64,000 nucleotides of DNA from Acidovorax sp. sic0104 (GCF_019219095.1 NZ_JAHUWH010000015.1:62001-126000), one strand, 5' to 3'; positions 25,437 through 35,692 are shown, numbered from the stretch's first letter. Numbers and translations are program-made. The notes: generated by a model not told the origin, from the sequence alone.

Positions 25437-26690
25437 CTAGAACGGCCGCCCGCAGCCGATGCGCGCACGCCGCTCGTGCAGGGCAGCCAGCAGCAGCGGG
25501 CACATGAACAGGTAGAACATGTTGCCGCTGTTGTGGGCCAGGAAGACCTGCGTGAGCCCGAAGCCGATGTAGGACAGCGGCAGCAGCACGCCCATCAGGC
25601 ACAGGGACAGCGACTCGCGGTCCATCTTGCCGGCGCCGTCGCGGATGCGGCGGGCCGTGGGCCAGAACATCACGAGCGGGATGCCGTAGAACGACAGCAG
25701 CAGCAGCACCCCCGGGATGCCGCGCTTGGCGAACAGGTCCAGCACCTCGTTGTGCGCATGGCCAAACTCCAGCACGACCGGGTGCGCCTGGCCGGCGGCC
25801 ACGCGGCGCGCCTTTTCTTCGACATAACCCGCGCGGCCCCAGCCGGTCAGGGGACGGTCCCAGCCCATCTGCCAGGCCAGGTGCCAGTGGGCCAGGCGCT
25901 GGCCGACCGAGCTGCGGCCATCGCCGCGCTGCTGGTAGGTCTGCACCTCGGCCCGCGCCTCGTCCACCCGCTGCTCCACCGCCGGCACCTGCGACAGGGC
26001 CGCGGCCACCAGCGCCAGCGCGCACAGGCCCCAGTACACGCGCCGCTGGCCGGTGGTGCGCACCAGAAGCCATGCGCACACCGGCAGCAACAGCACCAGC
26101 GCCAGCCAGCCGCCGCGCGACTGCGAGAGCACCGAACCCGCCGCACCGAGCGCGATGGCGGCGGCCAGCAGCGCCCGCTGCCACAGCACCCATCGCTTCC
26201 ACTGCACCACCAGCAGCAGCCCGCTCATCACGGCCAGCAGCATGCTCAGATTGCCGTACTGAATGGCATTGGTGAACCCGTTGGCGCGCGGCAGCGCCAT
26301 CACGAAGGTCTGGTACAGCCCCACGATGCCGCTGCCCACGGCGCCCACGGCAACCCCCATCCACAGCCAGGCAGCGCGCGGCTCGAAGGTCATCAGGTAG
26401 AAGATGCACGGCAGCACCAGCAGGTACTTGGCCGGGCGGTCCATGCTGCCCCAGCCCCAGGAGGCGCCCACATCCAGCAGCCACAGCGCCGCCATGCAGG
26501 AGAAGGCGGCCGTCAGCCACCATGCGGCGCGCGGCGCCGGCCGCCGCCACCACACCGGCGCGCTGGCCAGCGCGGCCAGCAGCAGCACGACGGCACCATA
26601 GGAATAGCCCGAGGGCAGCCAGAGCGCCAGGCCCGGCACCATGAACGCACCGAGGCTTGCGCAGCGCCCGAACCAGCGGTAAGTCTTCAT
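25437..26690 (-). CDS. O-antigen ligase/polymerase-family membrane protein
   Basis: A 417-residue membrane protein with about 10-12 hydrophobic segments and one large hydrophilic loop (around residues 230-300), the Wzy_C/WaaL architecture. The loop carries RLAHWHLAWQM and GHAHNEVLD; the latter resembles the conserved periplasmic HNxxL motif of WaaL-type ligases. The family joins or polymerises undecaprenyl-linked glycans at the periplasmic face. The ATG at 26690 is preferred over the GTG at 26693. The GT2 gene ends 4 bp upstream of it, so the two are co-transcribed. Ligase versus polymerase cannot be decided. Confidence 0.85.
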   Translation of the reverse strand: MKTYRWFGRCASLGAFMVPGLALWLPSGYSYGAVVLLLAALASAPVWWRRPAPRAAWWLTAAFSCMAALWLLDVGASWGWGSMDRPAKYLLVLPCIFYLMTFEPRAAWLWMGVAVGAVGSGIVGLYQTFVMALPRANGFTNAIQYGNLSMLLAVMSGLLLVVQWKRWVLWQRALLAAAIALGAAGSVLSQSRGGWLALVLLLPVCAWLLVRTTGQRRVYWGLCALALVAAALSQVPAVEQRVDEARAEVQTYQQRGDGRSSVGQRLAHWHLAWQMGWDRPLTGWGRAGYVEEKARRVAAGQAHPVVLEFGHAHNEVLDLFAKRGIPGVLLLLSFYGIPLVMFWPTARRIRDGAGKMDRESLSLCLMGVLLPLSYIGFGLTQVFLAHNSGNMFYLFMCPLLLAALHERRARIGCGRPF

Positions 26691-26694
26691 CACA

Positions 26695-27510
26695 TCAACG
26701 GATCACACGGCCAGTCAGGCTGTCTCGGTCATAGTGCAGTGCGGCATACCGAAAGAACCCCTCCAGCGCCACGAAAAAGCAATACAGAAAGCCCGCCCCG
26801 CCGCAAAGAAAACCCAGGCGAAACACATACAGGCGCAGGAACATCGACCCACCCGAGGCCAGGCCGCGCAGCACGCCGCCGCGTTTTCCGCTCTCGGCCC
26901 GCTTGGCGGCACCCAACATCACGTACTGCGTGAGCTTCTCCAGGCTGCCACGCACCGTGGTGCGCGAGTAGTGCAGCAACCGTGCGCGGATCAGCCGGCG
27001 CGGCACCGCCCCGCCGCCCGGCAAAGTGTGCAGCTGGGCCTGTTCGTGCACCACGCCGGCGTACTCCTTGACAAGGCGGCGCACGAAGAGACGCTCGATC
27101 TGCGACTGCGACCGAAAGTGCGTGAGCTCATGCCCGAAAGCGACCATGCGCCAGCGGATCGTCCATACGGCCTGCTCGCCCGAGCGCACGATGGCTTGCA
27201 GCTCCTGCGCGAACGCGGGTGTCATCACCTCGTCAGCATCGAGAAAGAAGATGTAGTCGCCGCGCGCATGCGCCAGCAGCCGGTTTCGCTGCACGGCAAA
27301 GCCCTGCCAGTCCGGGTAGCTGTGCACCTCGGCGCCCAGCCCCTTCGCGATGGCCACGGTGTTGTCCGTGCTTCCGCTGTCGACCACCAGCAACTGGTCG
27401 GCAAAGGCGGCACTGCGCAGGCAGGCCTCGATGCGGAGCGCCTCGTTGTGGGTCAGCACCGCCACGGTCAACGTGGGCTGCGGCGTGCCGCCCCCGGCTT
27501 CAACTGGCAT
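26695..27510 (-). CDS. GT2-family glycosyltransferase, WaaE/KdtX-like
   Basis: A 271-residue protein with a GT-A glycosyltransferase fold. TVAVLTHNEALRIEACL opens the nucleotide-binding domain, VVDSGSTDNT follows, and FFLDADE is the DxD-type metal site. C-terminal hydrophobic segments (residues 225-260) would anchor it to the inner membrane. The overall plan matches WaaE/KdtX, which adds a sugar to the lipopolysaccharide inner core. The start ATG 27510 lies 3 nt after the stop of the zinc-finger gene (TGATTGATG), implying translational coupling; TTG 27513 is also possible. Confidence 0.88.
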   Translation of the reverse strand: MPVEAGGGTPQPTLTVAVLTHNEALRIEACLRSAAFADQLLVVDSGSTDNTVAIAKGLGAEVHSYPDWQGFAVQRNRLLAHARGDYIFFLDADEVMTPAFAQELQAIVRSGEQAVWTIRWRMVAFGHELTHFRSQSQIERLFVRRLVKEYAGVVHEQAQLHTLPGGGAVPRRLIRARLLHYSRTTVRGSLEKLTQYVMLGAAKRAESGKRGGVLRGLASGGSMFLRLYVFRLGFLCGGAGFLYCFFVALEGFFRYAALHYDRDSLTGRVIR

Positions 27511-27513
27511 CAA

Positions 27514-27726
27514 TCAGTGACCGGCGTGCACGTGCTCGCCGGCCTTGAGGCGGTAGACGGTTCCGCAGTAGGGGCACTTGGCTTCGCCGGAGCGGGCCAC
27601 GTCCAGGTACACCTTGGGGTGGGTGTTCCAGATCTTCATATCGGCCTTGGGGCTGGGGCAGAAAACCCCGCCTTGGGGGTTCAAGTCCTTGGCCAGCAAT
27701 TCAACGGCAGCAGCAGCTTGCGACAT
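27514..27726 (-). CDS. CHCC zinc-finger domain protein
   Basis: A 70-residue protein with four zinc ligands in CHCC order: Cys23, His36, Cys51 and Cys54 (CPYCG). This is the Zf-CHCC domain found in the NDUFS6 subunit of complex I and in small bacterial proteins of unclear role. It sits between ilvE and the glycosyltransferase genes and is probably co-transcribed with the latter. A repeat of about 120 bp separates it from ilvE. The domain is certain; the role is not. Confidence 0.88.
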   Translation of the reverse strand: MSQAAAAVELLAKDLNPQGGVFCPSPKADMKIWNTHPKVYLDVARSGEAKCPYCGTVYRLKAGEHVHAGH

Positions 27727-27765
27727 AGTTATTCGTTCTCCGGGGCGCACCGCCTGGGTGGCGAT

Positions 27766-27886
27766 GCTTGAAACTGGCGCGCTCCAATCCAGCGGGCGCC
27801 GTGAAGCGGGCTTGGCCCGGCCACCGGCGCCGCCCCCTTCCCGGCGCAGCCGAGAGAAGGGCAAGCCGCGCAGCGGCTCAGGGGCT
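27766..27886. repeat. GC-rich dispersed intergenic repeat, copy G
   Basis: CTTGAAACTGGCGC, then GCCCGGCCACCGGCGCCGCC and GCGCAGCGGCTCAGGGG. It has the same module order as copy F and lies directly downstream of ilvE. Confidence 0.75.
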
Positions 27887-27889
27887 TGG

Positions 27890-28840
27890 TCACACTTTCG
27901 AGAGCCAGTGGGCGTACTGGGGGTTGCGGCCGTTGACGATGTCAAAGAACGCGCTCTGGATTTTTTCGGTGATGGGGCCGCGCGAGCCCACATAGTCGTC
28001 TTTGCCCAGCTCGATGCGGTCGAGCTCGCGGATGGGCGTCACTTCGGCGGCCGTACCGGTGAAGAAGGCCTCATCGGCGATGTAGACCTCGTCGCGCGTG
28101 ATGCGCTTTTGCACGATCTCCAGGCCCAGGTCCTTGGCAATGTGGAACACGGTGTTGCGGGTGATGCCGTTGAGCGCGCCGGCCGACAGGTCGGGCGTGT
28201 AGATCACGCCGTTCTTGATCACGAAGATGTTCTCGCCCGCGCCCTCGGACACAAAACCGGAGCTGTCGAGCAGCAGGGCTTCGTCGTAGCCGTCGTCCAG
28301 CGCTTCCATGTTGGCCAGGATGGAGTTGGTGTAGTTGCTCACCGCCTTGGCCTGCGTCATGGTGATGTTGACGTGGTGACGGGTGTAACTGCTGGTCTTG
28401 ACGCGGATGCCGCGCTTCATGCCCTCCTCGCCCAGGTAGGCGCCCCAGGCCCAGGCGGCCACCATCAGATGGATCTGGTTGCCCTTGGGGGACACACCCA
28501 GCTTCTGCGAGCCGATCCAGGTCAGCGGGCGCAGGTAGCACGACTCCAGCTTGTTCTCGCGCACCACGGCCTTCTGGGCCTCGTTCACTTCGTCCTTGGT
28601 GAACGGGATCTTCATGCGCAGGATCTTGGCGCTGTTGAAGAGGCGGTCGGTGTGCTCTTCCAGGCGGAAGATGGCGGTGCCGTCGGCGGTCTTGTATGCA
28701 CGCACGCCTTCGAACGCGCCGCAGCCGTAGTGCAGGGTGTGGGTCAGGACGTGGATCTTGGCATCGCGCCAGTCCACCATCTGGCCGTCCATCCAGATCT
28801 TGCCGTCACGATCGGCCATCGAGGGAACTACGGGGCTCAT
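27890..28840 (-). CDS. ilvE: Branched-chain amino acid aminotransferase
   Basis: A 316-residue fold-type IV PLP enzyme that makes the final transamination in leucine, isoleucine and valine synthesis. The PLP lysine is Lys165 in TMTQAKAVSNY, and TYGCGAFEG-like HYGCGAFEGVRAY (residues 37-50) and TGTAAEVTPIRELD near the C-terminus are signature segments. Length matches ilvE of beta- and gammaproteobacteria. It is transcribed with the zinc-finger and glycosyltransferase genes on the minus strand, although an intergenic repeat lies between. Confidence 0.95.
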   Translation of the reverse strand: MSPVVPSMADRDGKIWMDGQMVDWRDAKIHVLTHTLHYGCGAFEGVRAYKTADGTAIFRLEEHTDRLFNSAKILRMKIPFTKDEVNEAQKAVVRENKLESCYLRPLTWIGSQKLGVSPKGNQIHLMVAAWAWGAYLGEEGMKRGIRVKTSSYTRHHVNITMTQAKAVSNYTNSILANMEALDDGYDEALLLDSSGFVSEGAGENIFVIKNGVIYTPDLSAGALNGITRNTVFHIAKDLGLEIVQKRITRDEVYIADEAFFTGTAAEVTPIRELDRIELGKDDYVGSRGPITEKIQSAFFDIVNGRNPQYAHWLSKV

Positions 28841-28966
28841 GGGTATCCTTTGTTGCTGTGGGTCGCAAAGGCGGGATTTTAGGCGACGGCGGGCTGGTGG
28901 CCAGCGCGCCGGCGGCCCGGCCCAGGCCCGGCGAGCAGTATCTAGCGCGTGCCCTGCCCGCTCTGT

Positions 28967-29407
28967 TCAGCCAGACGCCGCAGGCGTGTCGGCGCCGGCG
29001 GCAACCGCCGGCTCGTCGCTGGGTGGCCTCACCAGCGTCCACTTCACGAGCTTGCCGTGGCGGAATTCGCAGGTCACGTGCGAATTTGTCCCGTCGGTCC
29101 AGCGGTACAGCTCCGGCTCGGCGCCTTCCGCCGAGAGCTGCTCGCCCAACGCCTGCGTCATGGCGACCACGTGCATCAGGTTCACGCCCTCGCGCAGGCG
29201 CGCGTTGAGCATCACCGCGCTACCCACATAGCCCATGGGCCGGTTGGCCGCCTTCTTCATCACGTTCATGAGCCGCGTGAAGTGCAGCAGCGCCCACATC
29301 ACCAGGCCGCCGATCACCGCGGCAAGGCCGGCCCAGCCATAGGCCATGAAACCAAAGGCGATCAGACCGACCACGCCCAGCGGTACAAAGATATTGCGCA
29401 AATTCAT
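28967..29407 (-). CDS. Small membrane protein of unknown function
   Basis: A 146-residue protein with two adjacent hydrophobic segments near the N-terminus (residues ~6-42: [18 protein letters not shown], then [19 protein letters not shown]). A basic stretch ([10 protein letters not shown]) and a soluble C-terminal domain (residues 60-130) containing [19 protein letters not shown] follow. The end is Ala/Pro rich. I do not recognise a named family. It has an ordinary codon pattern and stands upstream of ilvE with a gap of about 125 bp. Confidence 0.7.
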   Translation of the reverse strand: MNLRNIFVPLGVVGLIAFGFMAYGWAGLAAVIGGLVMWALLHFTRLMNVMKKAANRPMGYVGSAVMLNARLREGVNLMHVVAMTQALGEQLSAEGAEPELYRWTDGTNSHVTCEFRHGKLVKWTLVRPPSDEPAVAAGADTPAASG

Positions 29408-29710
29408 GGACGCTATTGTCTTATGAGTGCCAGGCCCGCCCGCCCAATTCCCCCCACATGCGGGCTGCTTGCCAACCCAGGCAGCGGTGAACCTGGCTGC
29501 CCCCCCGGGGACCACGGCCAAGCGCCGGGTCCGGCGTCGGACGCACCCTGGCGTGTTCGCCCCTCCAGATGCTTCGCCGCAAATGTTTCGTTGTGTAAGC
29601 ACTACATTAATCAAAGAAGCTGGCAACCTCCCGCCAACTTGCGCTGCAGACTGTTTACGACAGTCGCCGAAGCACGAAAAATGCAGGCTCGTCCTTCTGG
29701 AGATCATGGA
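29408..29710. other. 303-base divergent promoter region, no gene seen
   Basis: It separates the membrane-protein gene (minus) from the chemoreceptor gene (plus). It contains a small hairpin (GACTG at 29649, CAGTC at 29660) and a less GC-rich segment around 29585-29700 that should hold the chemoreceptor promoter. I did not find a convincing sigma-28 motif. Confidence 0.5.
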
Positions 29711-31504
29711 ATGAAACTGGATAACGTGCGCCTGGCGCCCAAGCTGTGGGGTTCTATCGTGGGTCTGTTGGGTGCCATGCTCCTGGTGTCGATCTGGGCG
29801 CAGTACCAGGCGGCGCAGGTGATGGACAGCACCCTCGCATCGATGGCTTCGTTCGAGAACCGCATCACGCTGGCCGTGCAGTGGAAGGGCGCCACCGAGA
29901 CCACCGGAGAGCGCGTGTTGGCCAGTAACTCCACCCCGGACGCGGACCTGACCACGCTTTTCGATGGCCGCGTGAAGTCGGGCATCGCCGGCATCTCGGC
30001 CATCCAGGCCAAGGTGCTCGAACTGGCCACCACGCCCGCCGACAAGAAGGCGCTTGAGCGCGTGGCCAGCGAGCGCACCGGCGTGCTGGCGCTGAACAAG
30101 CAGGCGCGCGAGATCAAGCAGGCCGGCGATGGCGCCGCCTTCAAGGCCTTCATCGAAACCAGGTACCTCGCGGCCATCGGCAGCTACGTGGACAGCCTGG
30201 AAGCCTTCGTGCAGCTGCAGCAGAGCCAGCGCGACGCGGCGCGCCAGGAAGCACAGGCCGCCCGCACCCAGGCCAGCATGCTCGCGTGGGTGACGCAAGG
30301 CATTGTGTTCGCCCTGGGCCTGGTGCTGTCCTTCCTGCTGGTGCGATCCATCGCGCGCCCGCTGCACCGCGCGGTGGAGCTGTCGGATGCCATTGCCGGC
30401 GGCAACCTGACTGTGTCGGCCCACGATGAGCGCCAGGACGAGTTCGGCCACCTGCTGCGCTCTGTCTCGCAAATGGCCGCGCGCCTGCGCAGCCTGGTGT
30501 CGGAGGTGCGCAGCGGCGTGGACTCCATGTCCAATGCATCGGTGGAGATCGCCACCGGCAACCACGACCTGTCGGCACGCACGGAGCAGACTGCCGCCAA
30601 CCTGCAGCAGACCGCCGCCAGCATGGAAGAGCTGACCGCCACAGTCACCCAGTCGGCCGACACGGCGCGCCAGGCCAACCAACTGGCTACTACCGCCGCG
30701 CAGGCGGCCGCCCGTGGCGGAGAGGTCGTGGCACAGGTGGTGGAAAGCATGCAGGGCATCAGCCACAGCTCGCGCAAGATCGCCGACATCATCGGGGTGA
30801 TCGACGGCATCGCGTTCCAGACCAACATCCTGGCGCTGAACGCCGCCGTGGAGGCTGCACGCGCCGGTGAACAGGGACGGGGCTTTGCCGTGGTGGCCAG
30901 CGAGGTGCGGGGCCTGGCGCAGCGCAGCGCCGAGGCCGCCAAGGAGATCAAGAACCTCATCGGCGCGTCCGTCACCACGGTCGAGACCGGCTCCAGCCAG
31001 GTCGCGCAGGCCGGCCAGACCATGGACGAGATCGTCGCCAGCGTGCGCCGCGTGTCCGACCTGATCGGCGAGATCACCGCGTCGTCGAACGAGCAGCGCG
31101 ACGGCATCGGGCAGGTCAACCAGGCCGTGAGCAACCTGGACCAGATGACCCAGCAGAACGCCGCACTGGTCGAAGAATCGGCGGCGGCCGCCGCCTCGCT
31201 GCGCGACCAGGCTCAGCGCCTGTCCGAAGTGGTGTCGGTGTTCAATGTGGGGCACACGCCGGCAGCCGCCAGCGCAGTGCCTGCGCCGACAGCCCTGCCT
31301 ACGGCGGCGCGTGTGGCATCCACGGTGGCAGTCCGTGCAGCAGCACCTGCACTGCGCCCGGCCACTCCGACCGCTGCCAGGGCGACGGGGCCCGCTGCAG
31401 CCCCCGCTGCGGCCCGCAAGCTCCAGGCCCCGAAGCCGGCCGCAACGCCCGCAGCCGCGCCGAAGGCGGCCAAAGGGTCAGACGACGACTGGGAGTCGTT
31501 TTGA
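29711..31504 (+). CDS. Methyl-accepting chemotaxis protein with C-terminal CheR/CheB tether
   Basis: A 597-residue chemoreceptor. TM1 is at about residues 12-33, a periplasmic four-helix bundle domain extends to residue ~193, TM2 is at about 194-218, then HAMP and the signalling helix hairpin. The hairpin tip has the family-conserved [20 protein letters not shown]. After a Pro-Ala-rich linker of about 65 residues the protein ends DDWESF; the last five residues match the NWETF pentapeptide that tethers the methyltransferase CheR and methylesterase CheB in Tar/Tsr. The periplasmic domain lacks a recognised ligand motif. No other chemotaxis genes are adjacent. Confidence 0.95.
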   Translation: MKLDNVRLAPKLWGSIVGLLGAMLLVSIWAQYQAAQVMDSTLASMASFENRITLAVQWKGATETTGERVLASNSTPDADLTTLFDGRVKSGIAGISAIQAKVLELATTPADKKALERVASERTGVLALNKQAREIKQAGDGAAFKAFIETRYLAAIGSYVDSLEAFVQLQQSQRDAARQEAQAARTQASMLAWVTQGIVFALGLVLSFLLVRSIARPLHRAVELSDAIAGGNLTVSAHDERQDEFGHLLRSVSQMAARLRSLVSEVRSGVDSMSNASVEIATGNHDLSARTEQTAANLQQTAASMEELTATVTQSADTARQANQLATTAAQAAARGGEVVAQVVESMQGISHSSRKIADIIGVIDGIAFQTNILALNAAVEAARAGEQGRGFAVVASEVRGLAQRSAEAAKEIKNLIGASVTTVETGSSQVAQAGQTMDEIVASVRRVSDLIGEITASSNEQRDGIGQVNQAVSNLDQMTQQNAALVEESAAAAASLRDQAQRLSEVVSVFNVGHTPAAASAVPAPTALPTAARVASTVAVRAAAPALRPATPTAARATGPAAAPAAARKLQAPKPAATPAAAPKAAKGSDDDWESF

Positions 31505-31583
31505 TCGGGCGGCACGCCGTGTCGCGGCGCCGTCGCTGCGTGCTGATCTAATCACGCTGTCTTCCATCAGTCCCGCCTCTCGC

Positions 31584-32258
31584 ATGCGCAACGTTCTTCT
31601 CTTGCTGGCCACCCTGGCCGCCGCCGTGACCACGTCCACGGCATCCGCCCAGCACATGTTCAAGTGCACGAACGACAAAGGGCAGACGACCTACTCGGAC
31701 CGGGCGTGCGAACAGGCGCCGAGGCCTGCCCCACCGGCGCCCAGACCCGCGCCGGCAGCCAAGGCCGGCCCCGCCGCGGGCACCGCAGCCGCCGCCCCGG
31801 CGCCAGCCGGCCCGGCCAAGCCCGAGAGCGTTGCCAAGCTGACGGCCGCCATCGTCGAGGGCGTGCTGCAAGGCGCACTGGAACTGGCCGACCGAAGGGA
31901 CTACCGCGCACAGTGCGCGCTGGCAGCCCCCGACCTGAACTTCAAGCTCACGGACCACAGCAGCAGCCCGGCAGGCGTCTACACCGGCGGGCGCGCCGAG
32001 ATCTGCGCACTGCAGCAGGAATCCGCCCAGGCGATGCAGGCCGGCGGCCTGCGCTCCAGCAGCCGCATGAACAAGGCCGACATCCGTGTCAGCGCAGAAG
32101 GCACGCAGGCCACGGCCAAGTACGAATCCAGGGCCGCGATCTCCGTTGAGGGACAGCATGCGGTGACCATGCTCTGCACGCGCGACGAGGTGCTGGGCCT
32201 GTACAGCGGCGTGGTCCTGTACAAGCGCGTCACCGCCGTCTGCAGGCCCGTGGGCTGA
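31584..32258 (+). CDS. Exported DUF4124-domain protein
   Basis: A 224-residue protein. A signal peptide occupies about residues 1-22 (ending SASA-Q), followed by a DUF4124 domain (MFKCTNDKGQTTYSDRACE, residues 25-43). An Ala-Pro linker and a C-terminal domain with four cysteines (~residues 80-224) follow. DUF4124 occurs in many betaproteobacterial envelope proteins of unknown role. It starts 79 bp after the chemoreceptor and is convergent with radA. Confidence 0.82.
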   Translation: MRNVLLLLATLAAAVTTSTASAQHMFKCTNDKGQTTYSDRACEQAPRPAPPAPRPAPAAKAGPAAGTAAAAPAPAGPAKPESVAKLTAAIVEGVLQGALELADRRDYRAQCALAAPDLNFKLTDHSSSPAGVYTGGRAEICALQQESAQAMQAGGLRSSSRMNKADIRVSAEGTQATAKYESRAAISVEGQHAVTMLCTRDEVLGLYSGVVLYKRVTAVCRPVG

Positions 32259-32310
32259 ACACGCTCCCGCTCCTTTTTCGTACCTTTCTCTTCTCTCCTA
32301 GCCGCCCTCT

Positions 32311-33690
32311 TCAGCCCATCTCGCGCACGACGTTCATCGCTTCTTCCACGCGCTCCACGGCGTGGATGGTGAGGCCCTCGATGGGCTTCTTCGGTGCGTT
32401 GGCCTTGGGCACCACGGCCACGCGAAAGCCGAGCTTGGCGGCTTCCTTCAGGCGCTCCTGGCCGCGCGGCGCTGGCCGCACCTCGCCCGCCAGCCCCACT
32501 TCGCCGAACGCCAGAAAGCCCTGCGGCAACGCCTTGCCGCGCAGGCTGGAAGTGATGGCCAGCATCACGGCCAGGTCGGCCGCGGGCTCGCTGATGCGCA
32601 CGCCGCCCACCGCGTTCACGAACACGTCCTGGTCCATGCAGGCCACCCCCGCATGCCGGTGCAGCACGGCCAACAGCATGGCCAGGCGGTCCTTGTCCAG
32701 GCCCACGGACAGGCGCCGGGGGCTGGGGCCCGCGCTGTCCACCAGCGCCTGGATCTCCACCAGCATGGGCCGCGTACCCTCCAGCGTCACCATCACGCAG
32801 CTGCCGGGTACCGGCTCGCTGTGCTGCGACAGGAAGATCGCGCTCGGGTTGCTCACGCCCTTGAGGCCCTTTTCCGTCATGGCGAACACGCCGATCTCGT
32901 TGACGGCGCCAAAGCGGTTCTTGATGGCACGCACCAGGCGAAACTGGCTGTGCGTGTCGCCTTCGAAATACAGCACCGTGTCCACCATGTGCTCCAGCAC
33001 CCGCGGCCCGGCCAAAGCACCCTCCTTCGTCACGTGGCCCACCAGCACGATGGCCACGCCCGAGGCCTTGGCCGCGCGCGTGAGGTGGGCCGCGCATTCG
33101 CGCACCTGCGCCACCGAGCCTGGGGCCGAGGTGAGCTGGTCGGAGTACACGGTCTGGATGGAGTCGATCACCGCCACCGAGGGCTGCATGGCGTCGATGG
33201 TGGCCAGGATCTTTTCGAGCTGAATCTCGGCCAGCACGTTGACCTGGCTGTGATCGAGCCCCAGCCGGCGCGAGCGCAGCGCGACCTGCGCGCCGCTTTC
33301 CTCGCCCGTCACGTACAGCGTGGGCAAACCCGCGCGCTGCAGCGCATCAAGCGCCTGCAGCAGCAGCGTGGACTTGCCGATGCCCGGGTCGCCGCCGATG
33401 AGCACCACGCCGCCTTCCACGATGCCGCCGCCCAGCACGCGGTCGAGCTCGTCGATACCGCTCGGGGTGCGCTCCACATCGCTGGCCTCGATGGCCGACA
33501 GGGGCATCACCGCCTGCGATTGCGCCAGGCCCGCAAACTGCGGCGCGCTGTAGCGGTTCTTGCCCGGCCCCGCGTCTGCCACGGCTTCGATCAGGGTGTT
33601 CCAGGCGCCGCAGGCAGGGCACTTACCCAGCCAGCGGGGGCTGGTGCCGCCGCACTCGGTGCAGGTGAAGACAGTTTTTTCTTTGGCCAT
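32311..33690 (-). CDS. radA: DNA repair protein RadA
   Basis: A 459-residue RadA. It has an N-terminal C4 zinc finger (Cys10, Cys13, Cys24, Cys27), an ATPase with Walker [11 protein letters not shown], the RadA-specific KNRFG motif ([13 protein letters not shown]) and a C-terminal Lon-protease-like domain. RadA is a hexameric branch-migration helicase acting in homologous recombination and transformation. Start ATG 33690 gives the standard length; a much longer upstream frame has no domain. It is single, and a 105-bp gap separates it from the divergent aldolase gene. Confidence 0.97.
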   Translation of the reverse strand: MAKEKTVFTCTECGGTSPRWLGKCPACGAWNTLIEAVADAGPGKNRYSAPQFAGLAQSQAVMPLSAIEASDVERTPSGIDELDRVLGGGIVEGGVVLIGGDPGIGKSTLLLQALDALQRAGLPTLYVTGEESGAQVALRSRRLGLDHSQVNVLAEIQLEKILATIDAMQPSVAVIDSIQTVYSDQLTSAPGSVAQVRECAAHLTRAAKASGVAIVLVGHVTKEGALAGPRVLEHMVDTVLYFEGDTHSQFRLVRAIKNRFGAVNEIGVFAMTEKGLKGVSNPSAIFLSQHSEPVPGSCVMVTLEGTRPMLVEIQALVDSAGPSPRRLSVGLDKDRLAMLLAVLHRHAGVACMDQDVFVNAVGGVRISEPAADLAVMLAITSSLRGKALPQGFLAFGEVGLAGEVRPAPRGQERLKEAAKLGFRVAVVPKANAPKKPIEGLTIHAVERVEEAMNVVREMG

Positions 33691-33795
33691 GGGGGAGTTG
33701 AAAACGAGCGATCGGCGGGGCGGGCTGGAGACTATAGCGGCGCCGATGTGGCGCAGCATCGCACACAGGCTTGCCATCGTCGGCAAAATGCATGC

Positions 33796-34623
33796 ATGCA
33801 CACACCCACCAACCGCTTCAAGGCGGCCATGGCCCAGGGCCAGGCCCAGATCGGCCTGTGGCTGGCCCTCGCCGACGCGTACACGGCAGAAATCGTTGCC
33901 GGCACGGGCTATGACTGGCTGCTGGTCGACGGCGAGCACGCGCCCAACGACCTGCGCTCCATCCTGCACCAGCTGCAGGCCATCGCCAGCGCCACCAGCG
34001 CCCTGCCCCCCGGCGTTGCACCGCCCCATGCCATCGCCCGCGTGCCGGTGGGCGACACCGCGCTGATCAAGCAGTACCTGGACATCGGCGCACAGACGCT
34101 GCTGGTGCCCATGGTCGACACGGCGCAGCAGGCTCAGGCCCTGGTCAGCGCCACGCGCTATGCGCCCGAAGGCGTGCGCGGCATGGGCAGCGCCCTGGCC
34201 CGCTCCTCGCGCTGGCAGGCCTTCCCGCAGTACGTGCACGAGGCCAACGAGCAGGTCTGCCTGCTGGTGCAGGCCGAGACGATGGAGGCCATGCGCAATC
34301 TCGATGCGATCGCCGCCACGCCCGGCGTGGACGGCGTATTCATCGGTCCGGCCGACCTGTCGGCGTCGATGGGCCACCCGGGCAACCCCGGCCACCCGGA
34401 CGTGCAGGCCGCCATCCTGGGCGGCATCGCGAGCATCCTGCGCGCGGGCAAGGCGCCCGGCATTCTGGCGACCAGCGAGGCCCAGGCACGCCAGTGGCTG
34501 GCCGCTGGCGCGTTGTTTGTCGCGGTCGGCGTGGACACCATGCTGCTGGCCAGCGCGGCGGCCGATCTGGCAGCCCGCTTTCGCGCCCCGGGCAGTGCCG
34601 CTGCGAGGCCGCTGGGCTACTGA
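33796..34623 (+). CDS. HpcH/HpaI-family class II pyruvate aldolase
   Basis: A 275-residue TIM-barrel aldolase. [10 protein letters not shown] (residues ~42-51) supplies the catalytic region, Glu in LVQAETMEA and Asp in [12 protein letters not shown] are the metal ligands. The family cleaves 4-hydroxy-2-oxo acids, such as the homoprotocatechuate pathway product, to pyruvate and an aldehyde. There are no hpa catabolic genes nearby; the following gene is a PanE-like reductase and then a GST, all on the plus strand. The start is the third of three closely spaced ATGs (ATGCATGCATGC), the only one in frame. Confidence 0.9.
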   Translation: MHTPTNRFKAAMAQGQAQIGLWLALADAYTAEIVAGTGYDWLLVDGEHAPNDLRSILHQLQAIASATSALPPGVAPPHAIARVPVGDTALIKQYLDIGAQTLLVPMVDTAQQAQALVSATRYAPEGVRGMGSALARSSRWQAFPQYVHEANEQVCLLVQAETMEAMRNLDAIAATPGVDGVFIGPADLSASMGHPGNPGHPDVQAAILGGIASILRAGKAPGILATSEAQARQWLAAGALFVAVGVDTMLLASAAADLAARFRAPGSAAARPLGY

Positions 34624-34679
34624 CGCGGCCCCTTCTTCTTTTTAGTGTTTCTCTCTCAACTGACCTGAAAGCCTTGACG

Positions 34680-35657
34680 ATGAAAGCATGTATCTACGGC
34701 GCTGGCGCCATCGGCGGCTGGCTGGGCGTAGCACTGGCAGAAGCCGGCTGCGACGTCAGCCTGGTGGCGCGCGGCGCCACGCTGAGCGCGCTGCAGTCCG
34801 ACGGCCTGCGCCTGCGCCGGCCCGACGGTTCCCTGGCCCACACGGCAGTGAACGCGCAGGCCAACCCTGCCGCGCTGGGCGTGCAGGACCTGGTGGTGGT
34901 GGCAGTCAAGGCACCGGGCCTGCCGGAGGTCGCACAGGCCATGGGGCCCTTGATAGGCCCTGACACCATCGTGCTCACGGCCATGAACGGCGTGCCCTGG
35001 TGGTTCCTGGACGGCTTTGGCGGCGCGGCCCAGGGGCGGGCGCTGGAGTCGGTGGACGCGGGCGGCGTGATCGCCGGCGCCATTCCCGCGCAGAACGTGG
35101 TGGGCAGCGTGGTGCACACCAGCTGTTCGCTGGACGCGCCCGGCTTCGTGCGCCAGCATTTCGGCAACCGGCTCATCGTGGGCGAACCAGATGGCAGCCA
35201 GAGCGCGCGCCTTCAGACACTGGCCGCCACGCTGCAGCGCGGCGGCATCGACGTGGAGGTGTCCGGCTGCATCCAGCGGGACATCTGGTTCAAGCTCTGG
35301 GGCAACCTCACCATGAATCCCATCAGCGCACTCACCGGTGCCACCACCGACCGCATTCTGGACGACGACCTGGTGCGCGGCTTCGTCTCTCACGTCATGC
35401 TAGAAGCCAAGGCTATCGGCGAGAAGTTGGGCCTGCCCATCGACCAGCAACCCGAAGACCGCCACGCCGTCACACGCAAGCTGGGCGCTTTCAAGACCTC
35501 GATGCTGCAGGACGTGGAGGCCGGCAAGCCCATGGAGATCGACGCCCTGGTGGGCGCCGTGCGCGAGCTGGGCCAGATCACCGGCACGCCCACGCCGCAC
35601 ACCGATGCCCTGCTCGGGCTGGTGCGGCTGATGGCGCAGACGCGCGGCCTCTACTAG
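34680..35657 (+). CDS. 2-Dehydropantoate 2-reductase-family protein (PanE-like)
   Basis: A 325-residue NADPH-dependent reductase. The Rossmann motif GAGAIGG is at residues 7-13. KLWGNLTMNPISALTGA carries the catalytic Lys and conserved Asn, and the C-terminal helical domain has KTSMLQDVEAGKPMEID. PanE makes pantoate for coenzyme A synthesis, but many paralogues act on other 2-oxo acids. Linkage to an aldolase that yields 2-oxo acids is suggestive. The gene begins 57 bp after the aldolase. Confidence 0.88.
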   Translation: MKACIYGAGAIGGWLGVALAEAGCDVSLVARGATLSALQSDGLRLRRPDGSLAHTAVNAQANPAALGVQDLVVVAVKAPGLPEVAQAMGPLIGPDTIVLTAMNGVPWWFLDGFGGAAQGRALESVDAGGVIAGAIPAQNVVGSVVHTSCSLDAPGFVRQHFGNRLIVGEPDGSQSARLQTLAATLQRGGIDVEVSGCIQRDIWFKLWGNLTMNPISALTGATTDRILDDDLVRGFVSHVMLEAKAIGEKLGLPIDQQPEDRHAVTRKLGAFKTSMLQDVEAGKPMEIDALVGAVRELGQITGTPTPHTDALLGLVRLMAQTRGLY

Positions 35658-35692
35658 ACCCCCTTCCATTCAACCTTTTCTGCACCTTCCAC

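Noticed and set aside
29606..29670. Possible sigma-28 promoter before the chemoreceptor
   Set aside because: TCAAAG and GCCAACTT/GCCGAAGC fragments exist, but spacing does not fit TAAA-N15-GCCGATAA.
28967..31255. Long minus-strand open frame covering the chemoreceptor gene
   Set aside because: Only its 3' part (29407 to 28967) is a gene; the rest is antisense to a certain chemoreceptor.
33781..33800. ATGCATGCATGC before the aldolase gene as an operator
   Set aside because: A simple 4-base repeat that only offers alternative ATGs in other frames; no further symmetry.
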